This document shows, in pieces, positions 50,894 through 60,021 of a stretch of 64,000 nucleotides of DNA. The first letter of the stretch is position 1; each line of letters begins with the position of its first letter. The notes under the pieces are model-generated. The model had not been told where the DNA came from, made no database searches, and saw nothing but the letters and a program-made list of their open reading frames with translations. The stretch is from Nocardia salmonicida NBRC 13393 (GTDB lineage: Bacteria; Actinomycetota; Actinomycetes; Mycobacteriales; Mycobacteriaceae): positions 1 through 64,000 of the forward strand of contig NZ_BDBR01000019.1 of assembly GCF_001613085.1 (NCBI RefSeq), in the 5' to 3' direction. A program made the translations under genes and the position numbers.

Positions 50894-51433
50894 TCAGCCG
50901 GCAGCTATCCCGGTGAGCAGGGCACGCAACCCCCACACGAACTGATCTTCGGAATTCCGCGCCGCCATCGCGTCCACCTGCGCGGCAGAGCGCGGCCAGC
51001 ACTCGGCATCGAGCAGGGCCAGCCCGTCACGACGTCGCGCGACCCGCTCGGATTCCGTTGTGAGCGGCGGCTTTCCGTCGGTCTCGGCCACCGTGAGCGC
51101 GATCCCGCCCAGTACCTGCACGATCACCGCGTACACGCCGTTCGCCTGCCTCGTCTCGGACAACCCGCCCCGAGCCAGGCACTCGAACATCGCCTCGCCG
51201 ACGTCGCTCGCCGCGGGCCCGTCCATCGGCCCGGACATCATCAGCAGCGCGACCGCCGGATGCGCGAGCAGTTCGGTGCGCAGGCCGAGCGCGAACTGGA
51301 CCACCGCCTCGGCCCACTCCACACCCTGATCGCGGAGGGGTTCGAGGGCAACTGCCGAGCGCACGCGTTCGATCACGGCGCGCTCCAGATCGGCGCGGCT
51401 CGCCACGTAGGTGTACACCACGTTGGGATCGAT
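50894..51433 (-). pseudogene. 5'-truncated TetR gene (ligand domain only)
   Basis: Open frame encoding a TetR C-terminal domain (IDPNVVYTYVASRADLERAV to the end) that lacks the first part of the helix-turn-helix. In frame upstream of IDPNVVYTY there is a TGA at about 51434-51436, so no complete start exists. It is clearly paralogous to the intact TetR at 51839-52540 (SGPMDGP/SGPMDSP; VAETDGKPPL in both; EDQFVWGLRALL/VDQFVWGLRVLL). It ends 1 nt after the convergent acyltransferase-like stop. A GTG start at 51421 could give a 175-aa protein without DNA binding. Confidence 0.75.
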
Positions 51434-51889
51434 TCACCCATCGGCCGGCTGGACAGCTTTCCCACGATGCGCTGGGCGGTGCGAGCGGGCGTCGCCGCCG
51501 CCCTCGTGCAAACGATCGGCCTGCTGCGCTGGCCGCTACTGGTCCCCACTCTGACCGACGCGGACACCTTCGAACGCCAGCACACCCTGCTCGGCACCCT
51601 CCTCGGCGAAACCGCCGGGTACACCCTCACCGCGATCTGGACCGCGCTGGTCATCGCGGCCCTGCACCCCACGGTGGTTCGCCGCGCTCGGCTACACCAG
51701 CGCCGCCGCCATCGCGACCGGCGTCGTCATCCCGCTCGGCATCGAGCTCGCCGCCGTCGTCAACTTCCTCGGCTACGTGTTGTGGAGCGTGTGGCTGCTG
51801 GCCTTCGCCGCCCTGCTCGCCCGCGGCGCGTTCGCGCGTCAGGTCGCCGTCATCCCGACGAGCAGTACGCGAAGCCCCCAGACGAACTG
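51434..51889 (+). pseudogene. DUF4386-like membrane protein remnant with frameshift
   Basis: On the plus strand a DUF4386-like sequence is readable from RWAVRAGVAAALVQTIGLLR through TLLGETAGYTLTAIWTALVI in one frame, then from WFAALGYTSAAAIATGVVIP to NFLGYVLWSVWLLAFAALL in another; the shift is at about 51668-51677. The 5' third of the gene is missing at the same point where the opposite TetR remnant loses its 5' end. It ends in TGA at 51887-51889, overlapping the intact TetR by 51 nt. Most likely decayed DNA left by a deletion. Confidence 0.7.
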
Positions 51890-52540
51890 ATCGACGGAGG
51901 ACCAGGCGGCGATCTCCTCGAGGTGCGCCGCGGTGCGCGGCCACCGGGTCGGATCCAGGTCGTGGAGAGCCGCGCGGCGGGCCGCGATCCGCTCGGATTC
52001 CCCTGGCAGCGGCGGCTTTCCGTCGGTTTCGGCCACGTCGAGGGCGATCGAGCCGAGCACGTACACGATCACCGCGTAGACGCCGTGCGCGCGGATGGGC
52101 GCCGGTAGTCCACCGCGAGCGAGACAAACGAACAGCGACTCGGCCATTTCGCGTGCCGCGGGCCCGTCCGCCGACGGGCTGTCCATGGGACCCGACATGA
52201 TCAACTCCGGCACCGCGGGGTGATCGAACAGCCGACCGCGCACACTGAGCGCGAACTGGACCACCGCCGCGGTCCACTCCACACCGTCGTCGGTGAGCGG
52301 CCCGAGCGCCACCGACGACAGCACGCGTTCGATCACGACGCGTTCGAGCCCGTCCGAGCTGCCCACGTGAGCGTGCACCGCGGCCGCGTCGACCCCGAGC
52401 CGCCGCGCCACCGCCCCGACGGACAGAGCCTGCCTGCCGCCCGCGTCGAGAACGGCGAGCGCGGCGTCGGAAATGTGTTTCTCGGTGAGCGCCTCTGCTG
52501 CATCACCGGCGTCCGTACCTGGGGTTTTCGCCTCGGACAT
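51839..52540 (-). CDS. TetR-family transcriptional regulator (intact paralogue)
   Basis: A 233-aa TetR protein starting MSEAKTPGTDAGDAAEALTE at 52540. HTH ~30-70 (LSVGAVARRLGVDAAAVHAHVG) and a C-terminal ligand domain with SGPMDSPSADG, VAETDGKPPL and FVWGLRVLLVG. It is the complete version of the truncated neighbour, so the pair arose by duplication. Its 3' end lies inside the DUF4386 remnant. Target unknown; divergent promoters near 52541-52583 are not visible because the esterase gene is on the same strand. Confidence 0.9.
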   Translation of the reverse strand: MSEAKTPGTDAGDAAEALTEKHISDAALAVLDAGGRQALSVGAVARRLGVDAAAVHAHVGSSDGLERVVIERVLSSVALGPLTDDGVEWTAAVVQFALSVRGRLFDHPAVPELIMSGPMDSPSADGPAAREMAESLFVCLARGGLPAPIRAHGVYAVIVYVLGSIALDVAETDGKPPLPGESERIAARRAALHDLDPTRWPRTAAHLEEIAAWSSVDQFVWGLRVLLVGMTAT

Positions 52541-52583
52541 GCGCCGACTGTACTCCGGCGACCCCCGCGGAATCCGGCACCGA

Positions 52584-53882
52584 TCAGGGTGTGAGGCCGA
52601 GCCGGGTGGCCAACCACGGCAGCTGATCGCGCAGCGCGGACGCCCACAGCGCGAAGTTGTGGCCGCCGGGCAGAATACGCAACCGCACGTCCATCCCCGC
52701 GTCTTTCGCCGCCTGATACATCCGCTCCACCTGCGGCCGATACATCTCGTCATCGGCGCCGACCACGAACGCACCGGCGGAATCCGGATAGGTCCGCGAT
52801 CGCAGCAGATCGAGTGGATTGACCCGCAGCAGCGCCGCGGTATCCCCGCCGAACGCGGCGTCCACGGTGCGCTGCCGGTCGCCCAGCGTGGGCTCGTCCT
52901 CACCGGAGATGTCGAGGAAGGTGGGATAGACGCCGGGATAGTTGGTGGCCAGTTGCAGTGCGCAGGTGCCGCCATAGGACAGTCCACCCACCGCCCAGGA
53001 GCGCGGATCCGGATCGATCTGCAGATTCGCCTTTGTCCATGCGGGCACGTCGACGGCCAGGTAGGTGGCGACCTTGCCGAGCGCGGAGTCCAAACACAGC
53101 GGGTTGGCCAGTTGGGAGCCGGTGCCGTCGGCGACAACGACCACCGGCGCGAGGCCGTTGTGCGCACGGGCGAAGGAATCCATGGTCTCGGCCAACTTTC
53201 CACCGACGAACCAGTCCTGCGGTGCGCCCGGCTCACCGGCGAGCAACACCAGGACCGGCAGCAGTGGCCGCGGGTCCGCGAAATAGGCGGGCGGCAAATA
53301 GATCTGAGCCTCGCGAGCGGTGAATCCGGACGCCGTCGGCGGTACGGTCGCGGTCAGCATCCGCCCGCCGTCGGGCAATCCGCCGGGTGCTTGCCACGCG
53401 GGCTCGAGCGGACGCGCGCTGATCACCCGCTCGCGCCGGGTCAGCTCACCGGCCTCCACCCGATCGACCTCTTCCACCCCGAGCGCCGCGCCCACCGTCG
53501 GATACGACGCGTACACGAGGTTGATCCGGACTCCCACCGCGACCAGCACGACACCGGCCGCGAGCACGGTCACCACCACGGTCGCCACACTCCGGCGCAC
53601 CAGAATCCGTGGCACCACCAGCAGCACCGCGGCCACCGCGATCCCGATCAGCACGTACACCGAGACGGCGATCGGATCGGGAAACGGCTGCCACACCTCT
53701 TCGACGAACAGGTACAGCGCCACGGTGAGCACCACGGCGGACAGCACCACGATCGGCATGGTCGTCGTGACGTACCGCCGTACGCGAGGAAACAGCAACC
53801 ACACCGCACCCACGGCGCCGAGCACCGTCAGCGCCACCGGCAGCCATCCGGTGAGCAACGACAGATCGGTGATTCGCGTCAT
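52584..53882 (-). CDS. Membrane-anchored alpha/beta-hydrolase esterase (Ag85/esterase D-like)
   Basis: GGAGG seven nt before ATG at 53882 gives 432 aa. Four hydrophobic helices occupy ~1-120, then an extracytoplasmic hydrolase. The nucleophile elbow is GGLSYGGTCAL; the acid may lie in VGADDEMYRPQ and the His in LPGGHNFALW, so a Ser-Asp-His triad is plausible. Similar proteins in Corynebacteriales belong to the esterase/Ag85 group and act on mycolyl or other cell-wall esters. No linked wall genes settle the substrate. Divergent from the MprF-like gene. Confidence 0.82.
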   Translation of the reverse strand: MTRITDLSLLTGWLPVALTVLGAVGAVWLLFPRVRRYVTTTMPIVVLSAVVLTVALYLFVEEVWQPFPDPIAVSVYVLIGIAVAAVLLVVPRILVRRSVATVVVTVLAAGVVLVAVGVRINLVYASYPTVGAALGVEEVDRVEAGELTRRERVISARPLEPAWQAPGGLPDGGRMLTATVPPTASGFTAREAQIYLPPAYFADPRPLLPVLVLLAGEPGAPQDWFVGGKLAETMDSFARAHNGLAPVVVVADGTGSQLANPLCLDSALGKVATYLAVDVPAWTKANLQIDPDPRSWAVGGLSYGGTCALQLATNYPGVYPTFLDISGEDEPTLGDRQRTVDAAFGGDTAALLRVNPLDLLRSRTYPDSAGAFVVGADDEMYRPQVERMYQAAKDAGMDVRLRILPGGHNFALWASALRDQLPWLATRLGLTP

Positions 53883-54012
53883 CGCTGACCTCCACAGATG
53901 CCACCTCGACCGCCCTAGCGCGCATCGCGGTCCCCGTACGACCGCGATGACATACGGTACACAGAAGACGTCACCGCGCCGGTGCGGCGCACTCGCAGCA
54001 AAGGGTGGTTCC

Positions 54013-56115
54013 ATGAACGACGACGCGGTTGCCACCGAACCAGCTCCTTCGCGCGGCGTCGCCTTGGCGCACACCGTGATCCGCCGGGTGCCGTTCACTC
54101 TCGGCTTCCTGGTCGCGGTCATGATTCTCGGCCTCGCCACCGGCGGCCTCTGGCGCAGGCTCGACCAGCGTTCCTGGTACCCCGATATCGCCTACGGCTG
54201 GCTCGCGCTCACCGAGGGCAAGTGGTGGACGCCGCTGTCGGGCTGGTTCTTCGGGCTCACCCCCGTCCAATACCTCTGCATGACAATCTTTTCAGCGGCC
54301 GCGATCGGCTGGGCGGAGTGGCGGCTCGGCACCGTGCGCACCGCCCTGGTCTGCCTGTCGGGCCAGTTGATCGGGGTCCTCGGCGCGTCGGTGACGGTCG
54401 GGCTGCTGGCACACACCCATCTCGGTTGGGCCGACCGGCTTTCCGAGGTGCGCGATGTCGGGTTCACCACGGCGGCGATCTCGGCGGTGGCCGCGGTCTC
54501 GGCGACCCTGCGCTCGCCGTGGCGTCTGCGGGTGCGCGCCTTGCTGATGGCACACGTGGCGATCACCTTCCTGTTCGAATCGACCTTCGCCGATCTCATG
54601 CATCTCATCGCGGTCGCCGTGTGGCTGCCCGCGGGCGAAAAGCTCTTCAGCCGAACCGAACACGGCTTCTGGCCACGCACCCGACGCGAGGTGCGCATGC
54701 TGGCCTTCGCCGGACTGATGGTGATCGCCGCGGCCTCGGTGGCGGTGTACTTCTTCCCCGCCAACAGCCTGCTCGGCCCCACCGAGGGCGAACGCGGTTC
54801 GCTGTGGAGCACGATCGTCACGGTCGTGGTGATCGGGTTGGTCGCCGACCAGTTACGCAAGGGCAGACACTGGGCGTGGTGGGTCGCCCTCGGCTACGGC
54901 CTGCTGCACGTGGTGCTCACCCTGGTGCTGCTCGGCGTTTCCATCGGCACCGACTACGAGACCACCGGCGCGGTGACCGTCGGGACCGCCCTGCTGTGGG
55001 CGGGTGAGGTGGCCCTGCTCTACGGCGGCCGCGGCGCGTTCCGGGTGCCGGTCCGGCGCAGGATCTCCGACGGCGCGCTCACCGGCACCGATCCCGGCGA
55101 CGCGGTGCGCGCCCTGCTCGCCCGCTACGGCGGCAGCACCATGTCGTGGATGACCACGTGGCCGGAGAACAAATACTGGTTCGCCGACGACGGTGAACGG
55201 TGCGTCGCCTACCAACGCCACGCGGGCACTGTCATCGCGCTCACCGACCCGATCGGTCCCGAAGAACTCCTGCCGGACACCATCGCCGCCTTCACCGACA
55301 CGTGCGAAACCCACGGCCTGGTTCCGTGCCTGTTCTCCACCACCGAGGCCGTCGCGGATATCGCGGACGAGCTCGGGTGGCGCAGCGTGCAGATCGCCGA
55401 GGACACCATCGTCGACCTGCCCGAGCTCGAGTTCAAAGGTAAAGCCTGGCAAGACATCCGGTCGGCGATCAACCGGGCGACCAAGGAGGGCATCGAGTTC
55501 CGTCTCGTCGAACTCGGCGATCAGCCGTTCGCGGTGATCGCCCAGGTACGCGCGATCTCCGAGGAATGGGTGGGTGAGAAGGGCCTGCCGGAAATGGGAT
55601 TCACACTCGGCGGAGTGGAGGAAGCCATGGACCCGGACGTACGGGTAGGGCTCGCGATCGACACCCAGGGCAGCGTGCACGGCGTGACCTCCTGGCTACC
55701 CGTCTACGGCCCCGGCGACGAGATCCGCGGTTGGACCCTTGACGTGATGCGCAGGCGCCCCGACGGCTTCCGGCCGGTCGTGGAATTCCTCATCGCCTCG
55801 GCATGCCAGGAGTTCAAAGAAGAAGGCGCCGAGATCGTTTCGCTGTCGGGGGCTCCGCTGGCGCGCAGCGCGAGCACCGAGGGCGCCGAACCGATCGATC
55901 GTCTGCTCGAAGGGCTCGGCGCCGCGATGGAACCGTATTACGGCTTCCGGTCACTGCATTCGTTCAAAGCCAAGTTCCAGCCCCGCCACGAGCCGGTGTA
56001 CCTGTGCTACCGCGACGAGGCGGACCTGCCCCGAATCGGCATCGCGCTGACGAAGGCCTACCTCCCCGAGGTCTCGGCCAAGGACCTGATGGCGCTCGGC
56101 GCGGCGGGGAACTAG
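54013..56115 (+). CDS. MprF-like membrane aminoacyl-transferase (DUF2156)
   Basis: A 700-aa protein. About seven helices at ~20-350 form a rhomboid-like/unknown membrane domain (GLTPVQYLCMTIFSAAAIGW; TIVTVVVIGLVADQL). The C-terminal ~360-690 is a DUF2156 tRNA-dependent transferase domain: KYWFADDGERCVAYQRHAGT, TDPIGPEE, FKGKAWQDIRSAINRA and EFLIASACQEFKEEGAEIVS. LPG synthases move lysine or alanine from tRNA to phosphatidylglycerol, which lowers surface charge. Mycobacterial LysX carries a LysS domain; this protein has none, so the amino acid is uncertain. ATG at 54013 follows AAGGGTGG. Last 4 nt overlap the PPOX gene. Confidence 0.82.
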   Translation: MNDDAVATEPAPSRGVALAHTVIRRVPFTLGFLVAVMILGLATGGLWRRLDQRSWYPDIAYGWLALTEGKWWTPLSGWFFGLTPVQYLCMTIFSAAAIGWAEWRLGTVRTALVCLSGQLIGVLGASVTVGLLAHTHLGWADRLSEVRDVGFTTAAISAVAAVSATLRSPWRLRVRALLMAHVAITFLFESTFADLMHLIAVAVWLPAGEKLFSRTEHGFWPRTRREVRMLAFAGLMVIAAASVAVYFFPANSLLGPTEGERGSLWSTIVTVVVIGLVADQLRKGRHWAWWVALGYGLLHVVLTLVLLGVSIGTDYETTGAVTVGTALLWAGEVALLYGGRGAFRVPVRRRISDGALTGTDPGDAVRALLARYGGSTMSWMTTWPENKYWFADDGERCVAYQRHAGTVIALTDPIGPEELLPDTIAAFTDTCETHGLVPCLFSTTEAVADIADELGWRSVQIAEDTIVDLPELEFKGKAWQDIRSAINRATKEGIEFRLVELGDQPFAVIAQVRAISEEWVGEKGLPEMGFTLGGVEEAMDPDVRVGLAIDTQGSVHGVTSWLPVYGPGDEIRGWTLDVMRRRPDGFRPVVEFLIASACQEFKEEGAEIVSLSGAPLARSASTEGAEPIDRLLEGLGAAMEPYYGFRSLHSFKAKFQPRHEPVYLCYRDEADLPRIGIALTKAYLPEVSAKDLMALGAAGN

Positions 56116-56804
56116 GGAACCGGCACGTCGATCGATGTCACCCGGTCCGCGACATCGGCAGGCACGTCGATGCCCGACTCGAGGTTGTCGGCCGGGATCG
56201 GCTCGCCCCAGACCTGTCGCAGCGGCAGCACACCGGCCCACACACCACCGGCCGCGATGTCGCCCTCGTCGTCGTTCGGCCCGCCCGTACGCACCTTCAC
56301 CGACGCCTCGGTGAGGTCGAGCGCCAGCACCATCGTCGCCGCCAGCTCCTTGCGGTTGGGCGGCCGCACCCGGTCCCAGGCACCCGGCGCAGCCTGCTCG
56401 ACGATCACCCGCAGGGCGTTGTCGCGCTGGACCTCGTCGGTGACCAGCACCGCCCTGCCCCGGATCACCGCGCTGCGGTAGTTCATCGAGAAGTGCATGG
56501 CCGAGCGGGCGTACACCAGCCCGTCGACGTGGGTCACGGTGAGGGAGATATCGGTGTCGATCGCGGCGCGCATATTGCCGGCTCCGGTGGATCCGTGCAG
56601 GTAGAGGGTGTCGCCGATGCGCCCGTAGATGGTGGGCAGCACGACCGGCGACCCGCCGAGCAGCACACCCAGGTGGCAGATGAGACCCGCGTCGAGCACA
56701 TCGTCGAGCGCGGCGCGATCGGTGACGCCGCGTTCCTTGGCGCGGGTCAGCGTGGTGCGCGGGGTCGGCGACAGGGGGTTGCGGTGGACGTCGTGCGTGC
56801 TCAT
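56112..56804 (-). CDS. Pyridoxamine 5'-phosphate oxidase-family FMN-binding protein
   Basis: The ~230-aa split-barrel flavoprotein starts MSTHDVHRNPLSPTPRTTLT at 56804; starts 14 codons upstream (56846) are possible. Features are HLGVLLGGSPVVLPTIYGR, LHGSTGAGNMRAA, and a conserved HFSMNYRSAVIRGRAV. Many relatives reduce nitro compounds or bind F420; true PNPOx function is not shown. It is divergent from a MocR regulator, a common arrangement suggesting control by pyridoxal status or by substrate. C-terminus overlaps the MprF-like gene by 4 nt. Confidence 0.85.
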   Translation of the reverse strand: MSTHDVHRNPLSPTPRTTLTRAKERGVTDRAALDDVLDAGLICHLGVLLGGSPVVLPTIYGRIGDTLYLHGSTGAGNMRAAIDTDISLTVTHVDGLVYARSAMHFSMNYRSAVIRGRAVLVTDEVQRDNALRVIVEQAAPGAWDRVRPPNRKELAATMVLALDLTEASVKVRTGGPNDDEGDIAAGGVWAGVLPLRQVWGEPIPADNLESGIDVPADVADRVTSIDVPVP

Positions 56805-56826
56805 AAGATGAGCTTCGCCGAAGAAG

Positions 56827-56845
56827 TGGACCATGTGTAGGTCCA
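56827..56845. promoter_or_regulatory. Inverted repeat between PPOX and MocR genes
   Basis: TGGACC, seven nt, GGTCCA. It lies in the divergent gap and is a candidate MocR operator. A direct motif TTCAAC also occurs twice (56847-56852, 56858-56863). Confidence 0.55.
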
Positions 56846-56885
56846 ATTCAACCGAGTTTCAACAGGCCAATTCGAGGTGGACGAA

Positions 56886-58262
56886 ATGCTCGACGACCTT
56901 CCGATTCCCCTCGACCGAACCGCCCCCGAGCCGCTCTCGGTGCAGGTGGCCGACGCCCTGCGCGCCGCGGCGACCGACCGGGTGCTGCGCGTCGGCGACC
57001 GCTTGCCGTCTTCGCGCGCACTGGCACAGCGACTCGGGGTGAGCCGGGCCGTAGTGGCGGGCGCCTACGACCAGTTGCACGCGGAAGGCTGGCTGACCGG
57101 CAGGCACGGCTCGGGCACCTACTTGAGCACCGCCCCGGCCACCGCACCGCCGAGCACCGAGACCGACCGCGGCGCCGATCCCGATGCGGGCCTGCTCGAT
57201 CTCGGTCCCGGCGCACCGTGCGCCGAAGCGGTCGACTCCGCCGCGTGGCGCCGCGCCTGGCGCGCGGCAGGCGATCAGGCGCCCGAGGCCCGCAAGAATC
57301 GCGCGGGCGAACCGGACTTCCTCGTGGCGGTCGCCGATCACCTCCTGCGCCATCGCGGGCTGGCCGCCGGGGCCGGATCGGTGGTCATGGCCACCGCGGG
57401 TACCAGCGCGGCGGTGGGCGAGCTGGCCACCGCGCTGCTTCGGCCCGGCGATCGGGTGGCCATCGAGGATCCCGGCTACCTGCGTGCCATCGGCGCGCTG
57501 CGAGCCGCGGGCGTCGAGGCTGTCCCGGTGCCCGTGGACGCCGACGGTTTGCGTGTCGACCTGATCCCGGACGGTGTCCGCGCGGTGTATTGCACACCGG
57601 CACACCAGTTCCCGCTCGGCGCGATGATGCCCGCGGCCCGCCGGGTCGAGCTCATCGAATTCGCCAGGAGAACCGGAACTTTCATCATCGAAGACGACTA
57701 CGACGGCGAATTGCGTTACGACACAGCTCCGCTGCCGCTGTTGGCTTCATCGGCACCCGATGTCGTGGTACATCTCGGCACCACCAGCAAGATCATCGCC
57801 ACCACCCTCGGCGTCGGCTGGCTCGTCGCCCGTCCCGACATCGCCGACGCCGTACTCGCCCATCGCGCCGAGATCGGCAGTTCCCCGAGCCCGGCCGGGC
57901 AACGGATCCTCAGCGAATTCGCCCGCCACGGCGACCTGTCCCGGCACCTGCGCCGACTTCGCCGGGTCGTGCCGCCCCGCCGCGCCATGGTCGTCGACGA
58001 ACTCGCCCGCCACGACCTACCCGTCATCGGTGACGACGCGGGCTCACACGTAGTCGTCGAACTCCCCGGCCCCGGCGCCGAACGCCACGCCGTCGACGCC
58101 GCCCGCGCACGCGGTGTCCTGCTCGACGGCCTGGCTCGCCACCACCTCGCCGAACCGCACCACTTCGGCGTCGCCATCGGCTACACCGCCCTCACCAGCG
58201 CCGACCTCGCCCGCGCCATGCCCGTCGCGGCCGACTGCCTCGCCGAGGCATCGCGCCGATAG
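56886..58262 (+). CDS. MocR/PdxR-family regulator (GntR HTH plus aminotransferase domain)
   Basis: A 458-aa MocR protein, ATG at 56886 eight nt after GAGGTGG. Winged helix ~20-85 (PSSRALAQRLGVSRAVVAGA, GRHGSGTYL), then a fold-type I aminotransferase-like domain ~110-455: DDYDGELRYDTAPLP with the Asp that contacts PLP, the lysine in LGTTSKIIATTLGVGWLV, and a C-terminal EASRR. MocR proteins bind PLP and control pyridoxal or GABA-type genes. The divergent PPOX gene is the presumed target. Confidence 0.92.
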   Translation: MLDDLPIPLDRTAPEPLSVQVADALRAAATDRVLRVGDRLPSSRALAQRLGVSRAVVAGAYDQLHAEGWLTGRHGSGTYLSTAPATAPPSTETDRGADPDAGLLDLGPGAPCAEAVDSAAWRRAWRAAGDQAPEARKNRAGEPDFLVAVADHLLRHRGLAAGAGSVVMATAGTSAAVGELATALLRPGDRVAIEDPGYLRAIGALRAAGVEAVPVPVDADGLRVDLIPDGVRAVYCTPAHQFPLGAMMPAARRVELIEFARRTGTFIIEDDYDGELRYDTAPLPLLASSAPDVVVHLGTTSKIIATTLGVGWLVARPDIADAVLAHRAEIGSSPSPAGQRILSEFARHGDLSRHLRRLRRVVPPRRAMVVDELARHDLPVIGDDAGSHVVVELPGPGAERHAVDAARARGVLLDGLARHHLAEPHHFGVAIGYTALTSADLARAMPVAADCLAEASRR

Positions 58263-58333
58263 CCGACCCTTCTCGGTCGTAGCATGGACCAGGAACCGGC
58301 ACTACCCCTGGCGACTATCGAAGAGGTGAGCAC

Positions 58334-58579
58334 ATGACCGATCAGGACATTCTGGCGCGGATCAAGCAGCTGGTCGACGACGAGCACGCGCTGCGAGCCA
58401 AGGCCACCGCGGGCGAGATCGACCCGATAGCCGAACGCAAGCAGCTGGCCGAGCTGGAAGTGATGCTCGATCAGGCTTGGGATCTGTTGCGGCAGAGACG
58501 TGCTCGCACCGGCTCCGGTGAATCTCCCGAAGACACCGGGCTGCGTTCCCCCCGTGAGGTCGAGGGCTACCTGCAGTGA
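58334..58579 (+). CDS. DUF2630 family small protein
   Basis: An 81-aa all-helical, charged protein: MTDQDILARIKQLVDDEHAL, then QLAELEVMLDQAWDLLRQRR and a GSPREVEGYL-like C-terminus. A conserved actinobacterial family of unknown function. The stop overlaps the start of the next gene (GTGA at 58576-58579), so it is coupled to the flavoprotein oxidoreductase and could be its partner. AGAGGTG precedes the ATG. Confidence 0.9.
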   Translation: MTDQDILARIKQLVDDEHALRAKATAGEIDPIAERKQLAELEVMLDQAWDLLRQRRARTGSGESPEDTGLRSPREVEGYLQ

Positions 58580-60021
58580 CCGAGGCCGAGTACGACGTCA
58601 TCGTCATCGGCGCGGGACCGGCGGGTGAGAACGCCGCCGCCTACGCCATCGCGGGCAGCGACCGCACCGCCGCCCTCGTCGAGCGGGAGCTGTACGGCGG
58701 CGAGTGCAGCTACTGGGCGTGCATCCCCAGCAAGGCGCTGCTGCGGCCCGGCGCCGTACTCGGCCTCGGCGAGTCGATGCCGGGGGTGAGCGCGAGCGGC
58801 CCGCAGGTGGCCGACGTGCTCGCCCGCCGCGACAGCTTCGTGCACAACCACGACGACAGCTCCCAGGTCGAGTGGGCGAAATCGGCAGGCATCGATCCCG
58901 TCCGCGGCGCGGGTCGGCTGATCGGCGAACGACTCGTCGAGGTCGATACCGACGACGGCGTCAAGGTCTTGCGCGCCCGGCACGCGGTGGTCATCGCGAC
59001 CGGCACCACCGCCACCATTCCGGACATCCAGGGCGTGCGCGAGGCCCTGCCGTGGACCTCCCGTGACGCCACCAACCTGACCGTCGTCCCGCGCCGGGTC
59101 GCCATCATCGGCGGCGGTGTCGTCGCCTGCGAAACGGCGACCTGGCTGGCCGAACTCGGCGCCGAGGAGGTGACCCTGCTGGTCCGGGGCGACCGTCTGC
59201 TGCCACGCAGCGAGCCGTTCGCCTCGGAGCTGGTCCTGCGGGGCTTGCGCGAAACCGGTGTCGTCACGGTGCGGTTCCATACCGAACCGCTGCTGGTCTC
59301 ACGTCGCGATCCCGAAGAGACCGGCGTCGGCCACATCCACGGTGGTCCGGTCACCGTGGTGCTCGACGACGGCGAACTCGAGGTCGACGAACTCGTCGCC
59401 GCTACCGGCCGCACCCCCGCCACCTCGAATCTCGGCCTCGATACCGTCGGGCTGCCCTCGGGATACATCGCGGTCGACGATCAGCTCACCGCGCGCGAGG
59501 TTCCCGGCGAGTGGCTCTACGCCGTCGGCGACGTGAATCACCGTGTGGCACTGACACACATGGGCAAGTACCAGGCCCGAGTGTGCGGTGACGTGATCGC
59601 CGCCCGCGCCGAGGGCAGGGCACTGAACGGCACTCGGTTCACCGCGAGCGCCGACCACCAGCAGGTGCCCCAAGTCGTCTACACCGCACCGGAACTCGCG
59701 TCCGTCGGCCTCACCGAACACGAGGCGCGCACCGCCGGATTCGCGGTGGACACGGTCGAGCTCGATATCGCCGTCGCGGGTTCCGCGCTCTCGCGTGACG
59801 ACTTCCACGGCCGCGCCAAGCTCGTCGTCGACACCGCGGCCGATCGCATTCTCGGTGCCACCTTCGTCGGCCCCGACATGGGCGAGCAGTTGCACGCGGC
59901 CACCATCGCGGTGGTCGGACAGGTGCCGCTGGACACGCTGTGGAACGCGGTGCCCGCCTTCCCCGCCGTGAGCGAATTCTGGCTCCGACTGCTGGAAGCC
60001 TGGCGCGAGAAGACTATTTGA
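58576..60021 (+). CDS. Class I flavoprotein disulfide reductase (dihydrolipoamide dehydrogenase-like)
   Basis: A 481-aa FAD/NAD(P) oxidoreductase. GTG start at 58576. FAD-binding VIVIGAGPAGENAA at the N-terminus; redox disulfide in GGECSYWACIPSKALL; NAD(P)-binding IIGGGVVACETATWLAELGA; C-terminal dimerisation domain with FVGPDMGEQLHAAT, in place of the usual catalytic HxxxxE segment (HTHPTLSE); this suggests altered chemistry. Could act as a mercuric reductase-like, quinone or mycothione-type reductase; not assignable from this sequence. Its last 8 nt overlap the Fpg-family gene. Confidence 0.85.
   Translation: MTEAEYDVIVIGAGPAGENAAAYAIAGSDRTAALVERELYGGECSYWACIPSKALLRPGAVLGLGESMPGVSASGPQVADVLARRDSFVHNHDDSSQVEWAKSAGIDPVRGAGRLIGERLVEVDTDDGVKVLRARHAVVIATGTTATIPDIQGVREALPWTSRDATNLTVVPRRVAIIGGGVVACETATWLAELGAEEVTLLVRGDRLLPRSEPFASELVLRGLRETGVVTVRFHTEPLLVSRRDPEETGVGHIHGGPVTVVLDDGELEVDELVAATGRTPATSNLGLDTVGLPSGYIAVDDQLTAREVPGEWLYAVGDVNHRVALTHMGKYQARVCGDVIAARAEGRALNGTRFTASADHQQVPQVVYTAPELASVGLTEHEARTAGFAVDTVELDIAVAGSALSRDDFHGRAKLVVDTAADRILGATFVGPDMGEQLHAATIAVVGQVPLDTLWNAVPAFPAVSEFWLRLLEAWREKTI

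Noticed and set aside
51839..53236. 465-aa ORF that would fuse the TetR gene to a long upstream N-terminus
   Set aside because: The upstream part is a Pro/Arg/Ser/Trp-rich shadow of the esterase gene; the TetR start is 52540.
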